Assembly (NCBI GenBank): GCA_900545555.1
Contig: UQZI01000056.1
Location: 1-13,992, forward strand
Reading direction: 5' to 3'
Length of the DNA stretch: 13,992 bases
From: an uncultured Collinsella sp.
GTDB lineage: Bacteria > Actinomycetota > Coriobacteriia > Coriobacteriales > Coriobacteriaceae
In this document: positions 1 to 6,322 of the stretch, one piece after another
Numbering within the stretch: position 1 is the stretch's first letter
How the letters are laid out: every line of letters begins with the position of its first letter
Position numbers and translations under genes: made by a program
The notes under the pieces: model-generated
The model's input: the letters and a program-made list of their open reading frames with translations, nothing else
Databases searched by the model: none
Told to the model about the DNA's origin: nothing

Positions 1-1
1 C

Positions 2-49
2 ACGGCGTTTCTGGTACAGGCAATCGAGTCGTCGTTGACGCGTGCATAG
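2..49 (+). CDS. possible 3' end of a gene cut by the left edge
   Basis: Frame 2 reads TAFLVQAIESSLTRA and then TAG at 47-49. The codons have the G/C-rich third positions of the neighbouring genes and the peptide looks like an amphipathic C-terminal helix. Fifty-one bases separate the stop from the glutaredoxin start, so the two could be co-transcribed. The fragment is too short to name. Frame 1 is also open from the edge to a TGA at 109-111, but it uses rarer codons (ata, several cga) and would overlap the glutaredoxin start, so frame 2 is preferred. The claim rests on only 15 codons. Confidence 0.35.
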   Translation, partial: TAFLVQAIESSLTRA

Positions 50-100
50 ACCGCGGCGGCTTTGGGTATTTCAATCGAAACCTCAACCGATTGGAGACCT

Positions 101-346
101 ATGGCTACTGATCACGAGCTCGCGCTCTACGTTATGACCGGCTGCCCGTATTGCATAAAGGTCAAGCGCTTCCTGGCCGATAACGGCGTGACCATCCCCG
201 AGCGTAATATCTCGACCGATTCCGATGCCGAGCAGACGCTCATCGCCGTCGGCGGAAAGCGCCAAGTTCCCTGCCTGTTCATTGACGGCACGCCACTCTA
301 CGAGTCGGGCGACATCATCGCGTGGATACAGAAGAACCTGCTCTAG
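101..346 (+). CDS. glutaredoxin-like thiol-disulfide oxidoreductase
   Basis: Small cytoplasmic thioredoxin-fold protein of 81 residues, the usual length for a one-domain glutaredoxin. After a short beta strand comes the redox motif CPYC (residues 15-18), the classic dithiol glutaredoxin active site. The cis-proline loop is QVPCLF (Pro57), and the C-terminal part has G-T-P-L-Y-E-S-G-D-I, the usual thiol-binding and helix-capping segment (about 63-72). Family members reduce disulfides or mixed disulfides using low-molecular-weight thiols or a dedicated reductase; the partner here cannot be read from sequence. The ATG at 101 is chosen because GGAG at 93-96 lies just upstream. An in-frame TTG at 62 would add 13 residues unlike the family. 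The domain has a normal length, so nothing seems missing. It could also be called a NrdH-like or UXX-star-type glutaredoxin; the exact subgroup is not certain. Confidence 0.9.
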   Translation: MATDHELALYVMTGCPYCIKVKRFLADNGVTIPERNISTDSDAEQTLIAVGGKRQVPCLFIDGTPLYESGDIIAWIQKNLL

Positions 347-398
347 CGTTCTATTGCGGTCGGCCGGCCCCAACGCACAAACCCATACGGCACAAACA

Positions 399-453
399 TG
401 TACGTCAGCATCCAAAGTCGATATTTTTCGACATCTTTGGATGCTGACGTACA
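399..453. repeat. 55-bp perfect-arm hairpin between convergent genes
   Basis: Two 19-base arms, 399-417 and 435-453, are perfect reverse complements (left arm TGTACGTCAGCATCCAAAG). A further TCGA/TCGA pair lies inside the loop at 418-421 and 428-431. No run of T follows the stem on either strand, so it is not a standard intrinsic terminator. It sits 52 bases past the glutaredoxin stop. It may be a dispersed palindromic repeat or a bidirectional 3'-end structure; copies elsewhere cannot be checked here. Confidence 0.75.
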
Positions 454-466
454 GCTATTTGTGGGC

Positions 467-520
467 AGTCGTTGGGGACGTTCTTAAATGACTAGTCGTT
501 AAAGAACGTCCCCAACGACT
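467..520. repeat. 54-bp near-perfect palindrome overlapping the dus stop codon
   Basis: Arms 467-485 and 502-520 are perfect complements (19 bp, starting AGTCGTTGGGGACGTTCTT). The centre is nearly palindromic too, around GACTAGTC at 490-497. The right arm covers the first two bases of the TAG stop of the - strand dihydrouridine synthase gene (519-521 on the + strand). It begins 13 bases after the previous hairpin. The position between convergent genes suggests a two-way transcription end or mRNA-stabilising structure, but the T tail of an intrinsic terminator is missing. Confidence 0.75.
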
Positions 521-1481
521 AGTAGCCACAAAAGCGGGCAACAGGCGCGAGCGGCTGCTCGCGAAAGACGCGCTCGACGGCGGCGCGGTATTCGTCGACC
601 TTTTTGGTCTTGCGCACGAGCTTGTGCACGGTAGCGGGATCGGCGAAGGCACATTTGGCGTAGAACCACCATTCCTTCATGCGAAAGACCGCATTGCCCC
701 CAATCTCGTCCGCATAGGCCGCAAACAGCGTGTCGTGGAAGCGCTGCAACTCGGCAGCCGTGGCGGCAGAGCCGCCCTTAACCATGCGAGCCAGCGCGGG
801 GTTCGCGAGCAAGCCGCGCCCCAACATTACGTGGCGTGTTCCGGGATAGGCCCCCACCAGCGCATCCATGTCCCCTAAATCAAAAATGTCACCGTTATAG
901 GCCACGGGAAACGGCGCCCGCTCCAACGTCTCGCCGTAAAACTCTTTACGCGGCGAGCCCGTATAACGGTCCTTTTGCACGCGCGGATGCACGATCAGCT
1001 CTGCCAGCGGCATGCGGCAATAGAGGTCGAGCACGCGTTCGTACTCGTCATCGCTTTCCAACCCCAGCCTGGTCTTGACCGACACCGGCAAGGGTGAGCG
1101 TTCGCACACGTCGCTCAAGAACACCTCGAGCTCATCCAGGTTGCGCAGAAAGCCCGAACCCTTGCCTTTGGCAACAACCGTACCCGAGGGGCAGCCAAGG
1201 TTGAGGTTGACCTCGCGGTAGCCCATATCGGCAAGCACCTGCGCCGCCCACACAAACTCGTCCGCATTCTTGGACATCAGCTGGGGCACCACGTTAAGTC
1301 CCTGGTTATTGGCAGGGTCGACCTCTTTAAACGCCTTGCCGCCAAAGCGGTTGCCCACCCGCGGCGGCGGCAAAAACGGCGTGTAATAACAATCGAGCGC
1401 GCCGAAGCACTCCGCATGCACGCGACGGAACACATGCCCGGTAATCCCCTCCATAGGGGCCAGCGATAAATACATCAACAT
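519..1481 (-). CDS. tRNA-dihydrouridine synthase (Dus family)
   Basis: Flavoenzyme that reduces uridine to dihydrouridine in tRNA D-loops, cytoplasmic, 320 residues, the usual Dus length. The FMN-binding TIM barrel starts at residue 5 with L-S-L-A-P-M-E-G-I-T. The catalytic cysteine is C97 in the motif VNLNLGCPSG (91-100). K136 in VSVKTRLG and H165 in VHPR are the usual FMN and substrate-contacting residues. N196-G-D and the phosphate-binding G-R-G (221-223) follow, then a helical C-terminal tRNA-binding domain rich in basic and aromatic residues. The first ATG (1481) is used here; an ATG two codons later is equally possible because no strong ribosome site decides. The gene stands alone, convergent with the glutaredoxin gene, and its stop lies inside a long hairpin. 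The Dus class (A, B or C) cannot be fixed by eye, so no symbol is given. Confidence 0.93.
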   Translation of the reverse strand: MLMYLSLAPMEGITGHVFRRVHAECFGALDCYYTPFLPPPRVGNRFGGKAFKEVDPANNQGLNVVPQLMSKNADEFVWAAQVLADMGYREVNLNLGCPSGTVVAKGKGSGFLRNLDELEVFLSDVCERSPLPVSVKTRLGLESDDEYERVLDLYCRMPLAELIVHPRVQKDRYTGSPRKEFYGETLERAPFPVAYNGDIFDLGDMDALVGAYPGTRHVMLGRGLLANPALARMVKGGSAATAAELQRFHDTLFAAYADEIGGNAVFRMKEWWFYAKCAFADPATVHKLVRKTKKVDEYRAAVERVFREQPLAPVARFCGY

Positions 1482-1495
1482 CCATTCTCAAATCA

Positions 1496-1526
1496 ATGTG
1501 ACAAAGGGACAGTCCCTTTGTCACAT
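1496..1526. repeat. 31-bp palindromic repeat, copy 1
   Basis: Perfect palindrome with 15-base arms ATGTGACAAAGGGAC and GTCCCTTTGTCACAT around one central base. It lies 14 bases upstream of the dus start codon and also holds the TGA stop (1521-1523) of the LysR relic on the - strand. It is the cleanest of six related copies in the window (others near 1611, 1891, 3744, 9977 and 13441). Confidence 0.9.
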
Positions 1527-1610
1527 CCCATTCAAGCGGTTCAGGAACTCTTCGCAGGCGCGAGAACGCAGGCGATATTTTTTCCACACCAGATACGATG
1601 CAATGGTGAA
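1521..1610 (-). pseudogene. C-terminal relic of a LysR-type transcriptional regulator
   Basis: Reading the - strand, 29 sense codons and a TGA give a peptide containing YLVWKKYRLRSRACEEFL followed by NRLNGM. This matches the typical end of LysR-family effector-binding domains, where a strand with a hydrophobic-Trp-Lys-Lys-Tyr pattern is followed by a last helix ending in a phenylalanine-leucine-rich turn. Upstream the frame runs straight into the next palindrome (1611-1637), and no further LysR sequence was found in any frame to 1690, so the first 260 or so residues of a normal LysR protein are gone. The stop codon is provided by palindrome copy 1. The identification is by family pattern on a short peptide. 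No start codon or ribosome site is visible, so it is probably not expressed as a protein. Confidence 0.55.
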
Positions 1611-1637
1611 GGGGCAAAAGGGCAGTCCCTTTGCCCC
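1611..1637. repeat. palindromic repeat, diverged copy 2
   Basis: Arms GGGGCAAAAGGG and CCCTTTGCCCC pair with a single bulged base around a CAGT centre. The inner AAAGGG...CCCTTT core is that of the other copies, but the outer TGTGA/TCACA has become GGGGC/GCCCC on both sides. The paired change keeps the stem. It borders the LysR relic on its upstream side. Confidence 0.75.
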
Positions 1638-1691
1638 AAGTGCCGGCTACCGGACGCAAGCTAGTTGCCGTTCGCGAACGCCGCCCATATT

Positions 1692-1876
1692 TCGAGGTCT
1701 AATACTTTCCCGAGAAGTGAACGGCTGTATTTGGACCCCCGAAGCATTGACATTTTTAGGCGTCAAAACCGCAGGATTTGACTGGCAAAACCGCAGGAAA
1801 TTGCACGCCAAAAGTGTCGATGCTTCGGGAGTCCGTTTTCACTCGTTCACTTCTCGGGAAAAGTATTAGACCTCGA
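1692..1876. repeat. 185-bp imperfect palindromic element
   Basis: Outer arms 1692-1723 and 1844-1876 match as reverse complements except for one extra T (left end TCGAGGTCTAATACTTTCCC). Inner arms 1733-1752 and 1815-1834 match over 20 bases with two mismatches. The centre has a 13-base direct repeat, CAAAACCGCAGGA, at 1764-1776 and 1786-1798. No open frame has coding character. The compact non-coding build with long terminal inverted arms resembles a MITE-like or dispersed palindromic element. No target-site duplication is obvious. Confidence 0.7.
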
Positions 1877-1890
1877 TTCCGCAGTCCCCG

Positions 1891-1921
1891 ATGTGACAAA
1901 GGAGCAGTCCATTTGTCACAT
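1891..1921. repeat. 31-bp palindromic repeat, degenerate copy 3
   Basis: ATGTGACAAAGGAGC and GTCCATTTGTCACAT flank one base. The outer ten base pairs are intact, while three inner positions have drifted. It lies 14 bases past the 185-bp element and about 90 bases before the DUF3592-like gene. With copies 1 and 2 and the larger element, it accounts for most of the gene-poor stretch 1482-2010. Confidence 0.75.
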
Positions 1922-1966
1922 TCAGAATTGACCCCCCCGCAATAGCTCATCGATGGCGGGATTCTC

Positions 1967-1972
1967 TATACT
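1967..1972 (+). promoter_or_regulatory. possible -10 box for the membrane-protein pair
   Basis: TATACT lies 38 bases upstream of the GTG at 2011, leaving a short leader with the ribosome site GGAG at 2001-2004. No good -35 hexamer is found at the usual distance: the bases 17-18 upstream read like TAGCTC, and a TTGACC at 1928 is too far away. Weak evidence. Confidence 0.3.
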
Positions 1973-2010
1973 GGGTCACATATGACGGTATCGCGCCAAA
2001 GGAGAACGCC

Positions 2011-2538
2011 GTGACCACCTCGCAGATATCTCTGCTCGCGCTCATCTCGGTTGGAGGCATCGGCATCCTGTTTATCGGAGCGAGCATGCTCATGAAGGCC
2101 GCCGCCCGCAAGAAAGCCAAGGCCTGTACCGCCGTGACCATGGGAACGGTCATCGACCATCGCTTTATGGGCGAAGGCAGGATGTATCCCGTTTTGGAAT
2201 ACGCCGTCGACGGCACGCAATACCGCGCGAAAAAACAATTCCGTGGCATAAAGACCAAAAGCTTGTCGGGACTCCCCATCCGCACGCAAGCCACCGCCTA
2301 CGAAGACGCCAAGGGCTGGCTGCCCGTGCAGACAGGCCCCATCGCCCGCCTAGGCACCCTCGCGGAGCAGCTTTGGCCCCTCGGTAGCCAAATGACCGTG
2401 TACTACAACCCCAGCAACCCAGACAAAAGCTATGTCGAACGCCCCATCGTGGGCAACTTTGCCACACTGATGTTTAACATCGCGGGCTTCTTGCTCATCG
2501 CGATGAGCATCTTGCTCTATGTTCTTATCCAGCGCTAG
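2011..2538 (+). CDS. DUF3592-like membrane protein
   Basis: Protein of 175 residues with one membrane segment near each end (about 7-28 and 149-172) and a soluble beta-rich domain between. The middle carries the pattern seen in DUF3592 proteins: G-T-V-I-D-H, then Y-P-V-L-E-Y-A-V-D-G-T-Q-Y, then a G-S-Q-M-T-V-Y-Y-N-P-S-N-P-D-K-S-Y-V segment (about 125-142). The family has no established biochemical role. The GTG start is supported by AAAGGAG ending six bases upstream. The next gene follows after 64 bases on the same strand and is also a membrane protein, so the two are probably one transcription unit. Function is not known. Confidence 0.8.
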   Translation: MTTSQISLLALISVGGIGILFIGASMLMKAAARKKAKACTAVTMGTVIDHRFMGEGRMYPVLEYAVDGTQYRAKKQFRGIKTKSLSGLPIRTQATAYEDAKGWLPVQTGPIARLGTLAEQLWPLGSQMTVYYNPSNPDKSYVERPIVGNFATLMFNIAGFLLIAMSILLYVLIQR

Positions 2539-2602
2539 CTTAGACTGTCGCACCCCGCACCCCCGCGTGCAGCAACGATCGCCACGACAACAAGGACCAG
2601 CC

Positions 2603-3736
2603 ATGGCAACAATTTCCGAACAAGAACGCAAGCGTATCCAGCGATACTGCATCTGTCCCAAGGTTGCCGGCGCGGCGCTTGCCATGGCGTTTGTGCTGCC
2701 TTTTTTGATCATTCCCTTCGAAATGATTGACGACATCGTCTTCCATCACGAAGGCTTCCAAGAGACAGGCATGATGACCGCCTTGGCGCTCACCGCCGTC
2801 GAGCTCGCCATCTTCTGCTACTGCGCGCTCGCGCCGCGCTTTGGCATGCGCGGCAAGCAGTGGAAAGAAATGCAGCACCGACTCGTCGTCGAGCAGGCTG
2901 AGAAAGACCGCTCGGCACAAATCGCAGGTGTTATCGGTACGCAGGCCGCCGCGCGCCTGCTCAAGAACAGCGACAACGAGACCGCACGCAACCTGGGCGG
3001 CGCGGCAGAAGTCGCCGCTGCCGTAGGCGCCGTCGCCACCGCGGCAGACGTGCTTGCCGAAAGCTTTGCCAACGCAAAGGCCATGGCAGAGGCCTGTGGC
3101 GTGCCTATCCCCCGTGCAAAAAAGTGGATCGTCGCGCTTGTGGCACTGCCCCTCGCAATCGTGTGCGGTGCCTATATCCCGCAGCTGGCGCAGGGAAACA
3201 TCGAGATGCAGGAGAACGCCGCGGCCGCGGCCGAGCAAATCGCCATCGCCCGCAAGACGCTAGAACCCGCATGCGAGTACGTGTCCGCCGATGACCCTTA
3301 CGAGCGATATCAAGATTACGGCTATCACGTCCGCGGCTACCTTCACGACGGCGACTCCGATACCCAGAAGACCTATACGTACCTAGATTTCGACAACAAG
3401 GGAACGCTCAAGGAAGTGAGTTACATAGCGGAGATCGACCCCGACGCGAGCCTTGAGGACAACCTCGCCCGCATCGAGCTCGACTTGGATGAGCTTTCCT
3501 CTGTCGTCCAAACCGTAGACGTCAAGACCGTGAGTCCCGAGCTCCTAGCACCGCAAAAGCTCCCCGAAGAGTTTAGGCAGGCTTTTTTGAACGGTTCGCT
3601 CTACGAGAGAATCTCCATCAGGACGAGTGACGACCTCATCAAAACGTACTATTCGTTTGACACGGAGCCCGAGGACGAGTTTGACGAGTACACCCATCCA
3701 AGCATCCGTATCACGTTGGTGGGCAAAACGAGCTAG
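2603..3736 (+). CDS. multi-pass membrane protein of unknown function
   Basis: I do not recognise this 377-residue protein. Two hydrophobic segments near the N-terminus (about 21-40 and 56-77) are followed by a charged stretch with F-G-M-R-G-K-Q-W and an alanine-rich helical region (about 95-165). A third membrane segment lies at about 174-196. The remaining 180 residues are acidic and tyrosine-rich, probably an extracytoplasmic domain, starting with a further alanine-rich helix (201-220). The ATG at 2603 is chosen because AAGGA lies six bases before it. A longer in-frame start at 2519 would overlap the previous gene and has no good ribosome site. The alanine-rich middle part could oligomerise. 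It likely forms an operon with the DUF3592-like gene just upstream. Confidence 0.8.
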   Translation: MATISEQERKRIQRYCICPKVAGAALAMAFVLPFLIIPFEMIDDIVFHHEGFQETGMMTALALTAVELAIFCYCALAPRFGMRGKQWKEMQHRLVVEQAEKDRSAQIAGVIGTQAAARLLKNSDNETARNLGGAAEVAAAVGAVATAADVLAESFANAKAMAEACGVPIPRAKKWIVALVALPLAIVCGAYIPQLAQGNIEMQENAAAAAEQIAIARKTLEPACEYVSADDPYERYQDYGYHVRGYLHDGDSDTQKTYTYLDFDNKGTLKEVSYIAEIDPDASLEDNLARIELDLDELSSVVQTVDVKTVSPELLAPQKLPEEFRQAFLNGSLYERISIRTSDDLIKTYYSFDTEPEDEFDEYTHPSIRITLVGKTS

Positions 3737-3743
3737 GCGCCCA

Positions 3744-3774
3744 ATGTGACAAAAGGACTGTCCCTTTGTCACAT
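3744..3774. repeat. 31-bp palindromic repeat, copy 4
   Basis: ATGTGACAAAAGGAC, one base, then GTCCCTTTGTCACAT. Only one position of the stem is off, and that becomes a G-U pair in a - strand transcript. One further base pairs on each side (3743-3775). It lies seven bases past the stop of the + strand membrane protein, between convergent genes. Confidence 0.88.
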
Positions 3775-3780
3775 TCCATG

Positions 3781-3810
3781 AAAAAGGGCACCGGCGTTAG
3801 CCGATGCCCT
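3781..3810 (-). terminator. intrinsic terminator for the deiminase operon
   Basis: On the - strand the stem AGGGCATCGGC / GCCGGTGCCCT (3800-3810 with 3785-3795, one mismatch, four-base loop) is followed directly by TTTTT (3785-3781). It lies about 50 bases past the stop of the MFS gene at 3860 and ends the deiminase-carbamoyltransferase-MFS operon. Confidence 0.8.
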
Positions 3811-3859
3811 AAAGCTGCTGCAGATTAACTCCTACAGCGTATGACTAAGACGAATCGAA

Positions 3860-5125
3860 CTATTCGTCCCAAGAGAGGCTCTTACCAGTCTTCTTTGCCA
3901 GCAGCAAGAACAGACCGATGATGACGTTGCATGCAATACAGAAGATGAAAACGCCCTGGAAGGAGCCGACAAGCTCGTATACCTTCATCATGACGGGCAT
4001 GCCAAAGGCGCCGACGATATAGCCCACGGAGCAGATGAGCGCGAAGATGCGACCAAAGTCACGGGAGCCAAAGACGTCCATCACCAAAACGGTCAGAGCG
4101 GTGCCGGCGATGACGTACATGACGTCGTTAACACCGGCAGCAAGAATGCTGAGCGTCGAGTTGCCGCTGCTCATCATGAGCATGACAAAGGAGAGAATCG
4201 AGACGGCGAGCCAGCTCAGAATGGCCTTGGTGCTGCCAAACTTATCGCAAGTGGTACCGACGATCGGGTTGAGGAACAGGTCGAACAGCGATGCGGCGGA
4301 AACCATGAAGCCACCCACCATGGGGCTAAAGCCGACCTCGGCGGCATAGGTGGGGAACAGCTGGTTCATGCAGCAAGTAAGCTGAACGAGGCAGAGGAAG
4401 CCGATGCAGAAAAAGAATGCAGGCGACTTAATAGCGCGTGCGTAGCTAACGCCACGTGCACTATCCTCGGTCGTCTCCTCGGTCTCGGCGACCGTCTCGC
4501 CTTCGACATAGCCATAGGGCAGCATGCCCTTGTCCTGGGGCTTATAGCGGATAATCAGGATGGAAGCGGGAAGAATGAGCACGGCGGAGACGCCAGCGAG
4601 CACCAGATAACCAGTCCTCCAGCCAGCAGCCTCAATGACAGAGGTGATGACGGGACTCATGATGAGCATGTAAATCGAGTTCACTGCCCAAGCGAGACCA
4701 ATTGCCAGGCCGCCAGATTTTTTGAACCACTGGTCAATAACATCGGACATGGCGACGCCGGTAGTGAAGGCGAAGCAAACGCCAATCAAAGCACCAGCTG
4801 CGATGAACATCCAGACTTCGGTGTAGAAGGCCATGCCTGCGCCAGCGGCGAGCAGAATAAGCTCGACGACGGGGAGCCAAAACTTGCCAACAACCTTGGG
4901 GATGAGTTTTCCGACAAACGGAAGAGCCGCTGCAAGACCAATGAGCGTTGCAGTGAAGTAATACGAGAAGATGGAGTAGTCAAATCCGAACTCCTCGCAC
5001 ACGGGCGCGACGAAGGAGCCAGCGATTACGCTATAGGATCCGGTCGTACCGGCAGACATGAGGCCGAGCGCGATCACGAGAACCCATGCGTAAACCTTGC
5101 TGCTCTTTAACTTTGCATTTTCCAT
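3860..5125 (-). CDS. MFS permease of the deiminase operon (paralog 1)
   Basis: Integral membrane carrier of 421 residues with about twelve hydrophobic segments in two sets of six, split by a charged loop near 200-235 rich in Glu and Thr. The loop between segments 2 and 3 (L-I-P-K-V-V-G-K) and the W-F-K-K-S-G-G-L-A-I-G-L-A segment fit the oxalate/formate antiporter-like branch of the major facilitator superfamily. The substrate cannot be told. The ATG at 5125 is chosen: AGGAG on the - strand (5138-5134) lies eight bases before it and overlaps the stop of the carbamoyltransferase gene, which shows tight operon coupling. An earlier in-frame start at 5158 would sit inside that gene. It probably imports the guanidino or ureido substrate or exports the product, a role filled in the known agmatine operon by an unrelated APC-type antiporter. 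A close paralog lies at 8567-9847. Confidence 0.85.
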   Translation of the reverse strand: MENAKLKSSKVYAWVLVIALGLMSAGTTGSYSVIAGSFVAPVCEEFGFDYSIFSYYFTATLIGLAAALPFVGKLIPKVVGKFWLPVVELILLAAGAGMAFYTEVWMFIAAGALIGVCFAFTTGVAMSDVIDQWFKKSGGLAIGLAWAVNSIYMLIMSPVITSVIEAAGWRTGYLVLAGVSAVLILPASILIIRYKPQDKGMLPYGYVEGETVAETEETTEDSARGVSYARAIKSPAFFFCIGFLCLVQLTCCMNQLFPTYAAEVGFSPMVGGFMVSAASLFDLFLNPIVGTTCDKFGSTKAILSWLAVSILSFVMLMMSSGNSTLSILAAGVNDVMYVIAGTALTVLVMDVFGSRDFGRIFALICSVGYIVGAFGMPVMMKVYELVGSFQGVFIFCIACNVIIGLFLLLAKKTGKSLSWDE

Positions 5126-5136
5126 TGATACAGCTC

Positions 5137-6201
5137 CTAGAGACCCAGAAGGGCGCACATAACGGCCTTGATGGTGTGCTGACGGTTCTCTGCCTCACGG
5201 AAGATGACCGACGCGTTGGCCTCAAAGCACTCGTCCGCAATCTCAAAGCCCTCGGTGATGATTTCACGATGCAGGTCGTTCTTGCACTGGTCGAGCAGCA
5301 TCTTGCCAACGCGGTGATTTGCGTTGTGAACAGAGGGGAGCTCGTGCATGCAGAAGATGTCGGGGTTGTTGGTGCGCTTGCACAGCTCACTGGTGACGCG
5401 ATAGGGGTACAGGGACTCGGCGTCGCCAAGCCAAGAGTTGTAGTCGTCAGGGTCCAGAACCTCGTCGCCGCACTCGGGGTTGATGTAGCGCCACTCCTCG
5501 GTAACGATTACGTCGACACCGTCCAGAGCATCAAGGTCAGAGGTGATGGTGAAGGTCCTGTTAGGCGCGTACTTGGCGTAGCAGGCCTCAACCTCCTCGA
5601 TCATTTCCTTGCACATCTGGTGACGGAGGTCGTCGGGGCCGATGGCGAGGAAGTCCATGTCGAGCATCGCGCACAGACGGCCATACCACACGGGGGCGCC
5701 GGCGCAGTTGCCAACGAAGGCCATCTTCTTGCCACGGCTCGTGCGCAGACCACCCCACTGCTCCTCCATCGTGAGAGCGTCAGCGAGCATCTGGGTCGGG
5801 TGATCGCCGAGGGTGAGGGCATTGATGACTGGAATATCGACCAAGTCGGCGACATCATAGAGGAACTGCTCGTCCTTTTGTGCACGATAGACAATGAGAT
5901 CATACATGCCGTTGAAGACGCGCATGGCATCCTCGATGGTCTCGCAATCGCCCATGTGGGAGTTGGTCAGATAGGTGAAGCCCATGCCCAGGTCGTTGCA
6001 AGAGGTCTCAAAGGCGCAACGAGTGCGGGTCGAGCCCCACTCAAAGTTGGCGAGAACGTTCTTGCCGGGGAAGTAGCGCTGGTCGACACCGGACTTTTTC
6101 TGGGCCTTGAGGTTCCAGGCAAGATCGATGAGGTAACGGAAATCCTCAGAGGAAAGATCGTGGATGTTGAGGTAGTCGCGACCGCGAAGGCTGTTGTTCA
6201 T
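5137..6201 (-). CDS. carbamoyltransferase, ornithine/putrescine family, substrate unclear
   Basis: Cytoplasmic enzyme of 354 residues. The family transfers a carbamoyl group between carbamoyl phosphate and an amine; in catabolic operons the reaction runs towards carbamoyl phosphate. The N-terminal carbamoyl-phosphate domain is clear: FEWGSTRTRCAFE (53-65) with the STRTR loop at 57-61, then Y-R-A (105-107) and D-H-P-T-Q-M-L-A-D (133-141). The second domain differs from ornithine enzymes: the HCLP motif is MHELPS (285-290), with Glu for Cys, and the SMG loop is T-E-E-W (234-237). The usual FEK before STRTR is FEW. These changes argue against ornithine and leave putrescine or another amine open. 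The start at 6201 has AAGGA seven bases upstream. It follows the deiminase gene by 121 bases and precedes the MFS gene by 11, so a shared pathway is likely. Confidence 0.85.
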   Translation of the reverse strand: MNNSLRGRDYLNIHDLSSEDFRYLIDLAWNLKAQKKSGVDQRYFPGKNVLANFEWGSTRTRCAFETSCNDLGMGFTYLTNSHMGDCETIEDAMRVFNGMYDLIVYRAQKDEQFLYDVADLVDIPVINALTLGDHPTQMLADALTMEEQWGGLRTSRGKKMAFVGNCAGAPVWYGRLCAMLDMDFLAIGPDDLRHQMCKEMIEEVEACYAKYAPNRTFTITSDLDALDGVDVIVTEEWRYINPECGDEVLDPDDYNSWLGDAESLYPYRVTSELCKRTNNPDIFCMHELPSVHNANHRVGKMLLDQCKNDLHREIITEGFEIADECFEANASVIFREAENRQHTIKAVMCALLGL

Positions 6202-6245
6202 GCCTATTTCCTTTCAATTGTTTGATGGGTAAGTGTCGAATGCGC

Positions 6246-6275
6246 CCCCGAGGGAAACACGGATATCCCTCGGGG
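6246..6275 (-). promoter_or_regulatory. hairpin in the leader between deiminase and carbamoyltransferase genes
   Basis: A perfect 10-bp stem, CCCCGAGGGA (6246-6255) with TCCCTCGGGG (6266-6275), closes a 10-base loop. On the transcribed - strand no T run follows, so it is not a standard terminator. It lies about 45 bases upstream of the carbamoyltransferase start. It may protect or process the mRNA between the two genes, or act as a partial stop that lowers expression of the distal genes. Confidence 0.6.
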
Positions 6276-6322
6276 ACTGTAAATGTGGCGCTTGGATCAG
6301 GCAGCGCAAGTTTAAGAACTTG

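Noticed and set aside
1498..1869. A 123-codon + strand frame across the gene-poor stretch
   Set aside because: It begins inside palindrome copy 1 and reads through copy 2 and the 185-bp palindrome; the peptide is made of repeat sequence and has no coding character.
2540..3238. A 232-codon - strand frame over the second membrane-protein gene
   Set aside because: Low-complexity peptide opposite a better-supported gene with a good ribosome site and membrane segments.
5086..6225. A 379-codon + strand frame opposite the carbamoyltransferase gene
   Set aside because: Antisense shadow of a gene with STRTR and HPTQ motifs; no motif, ribosome site or promoter of its own.
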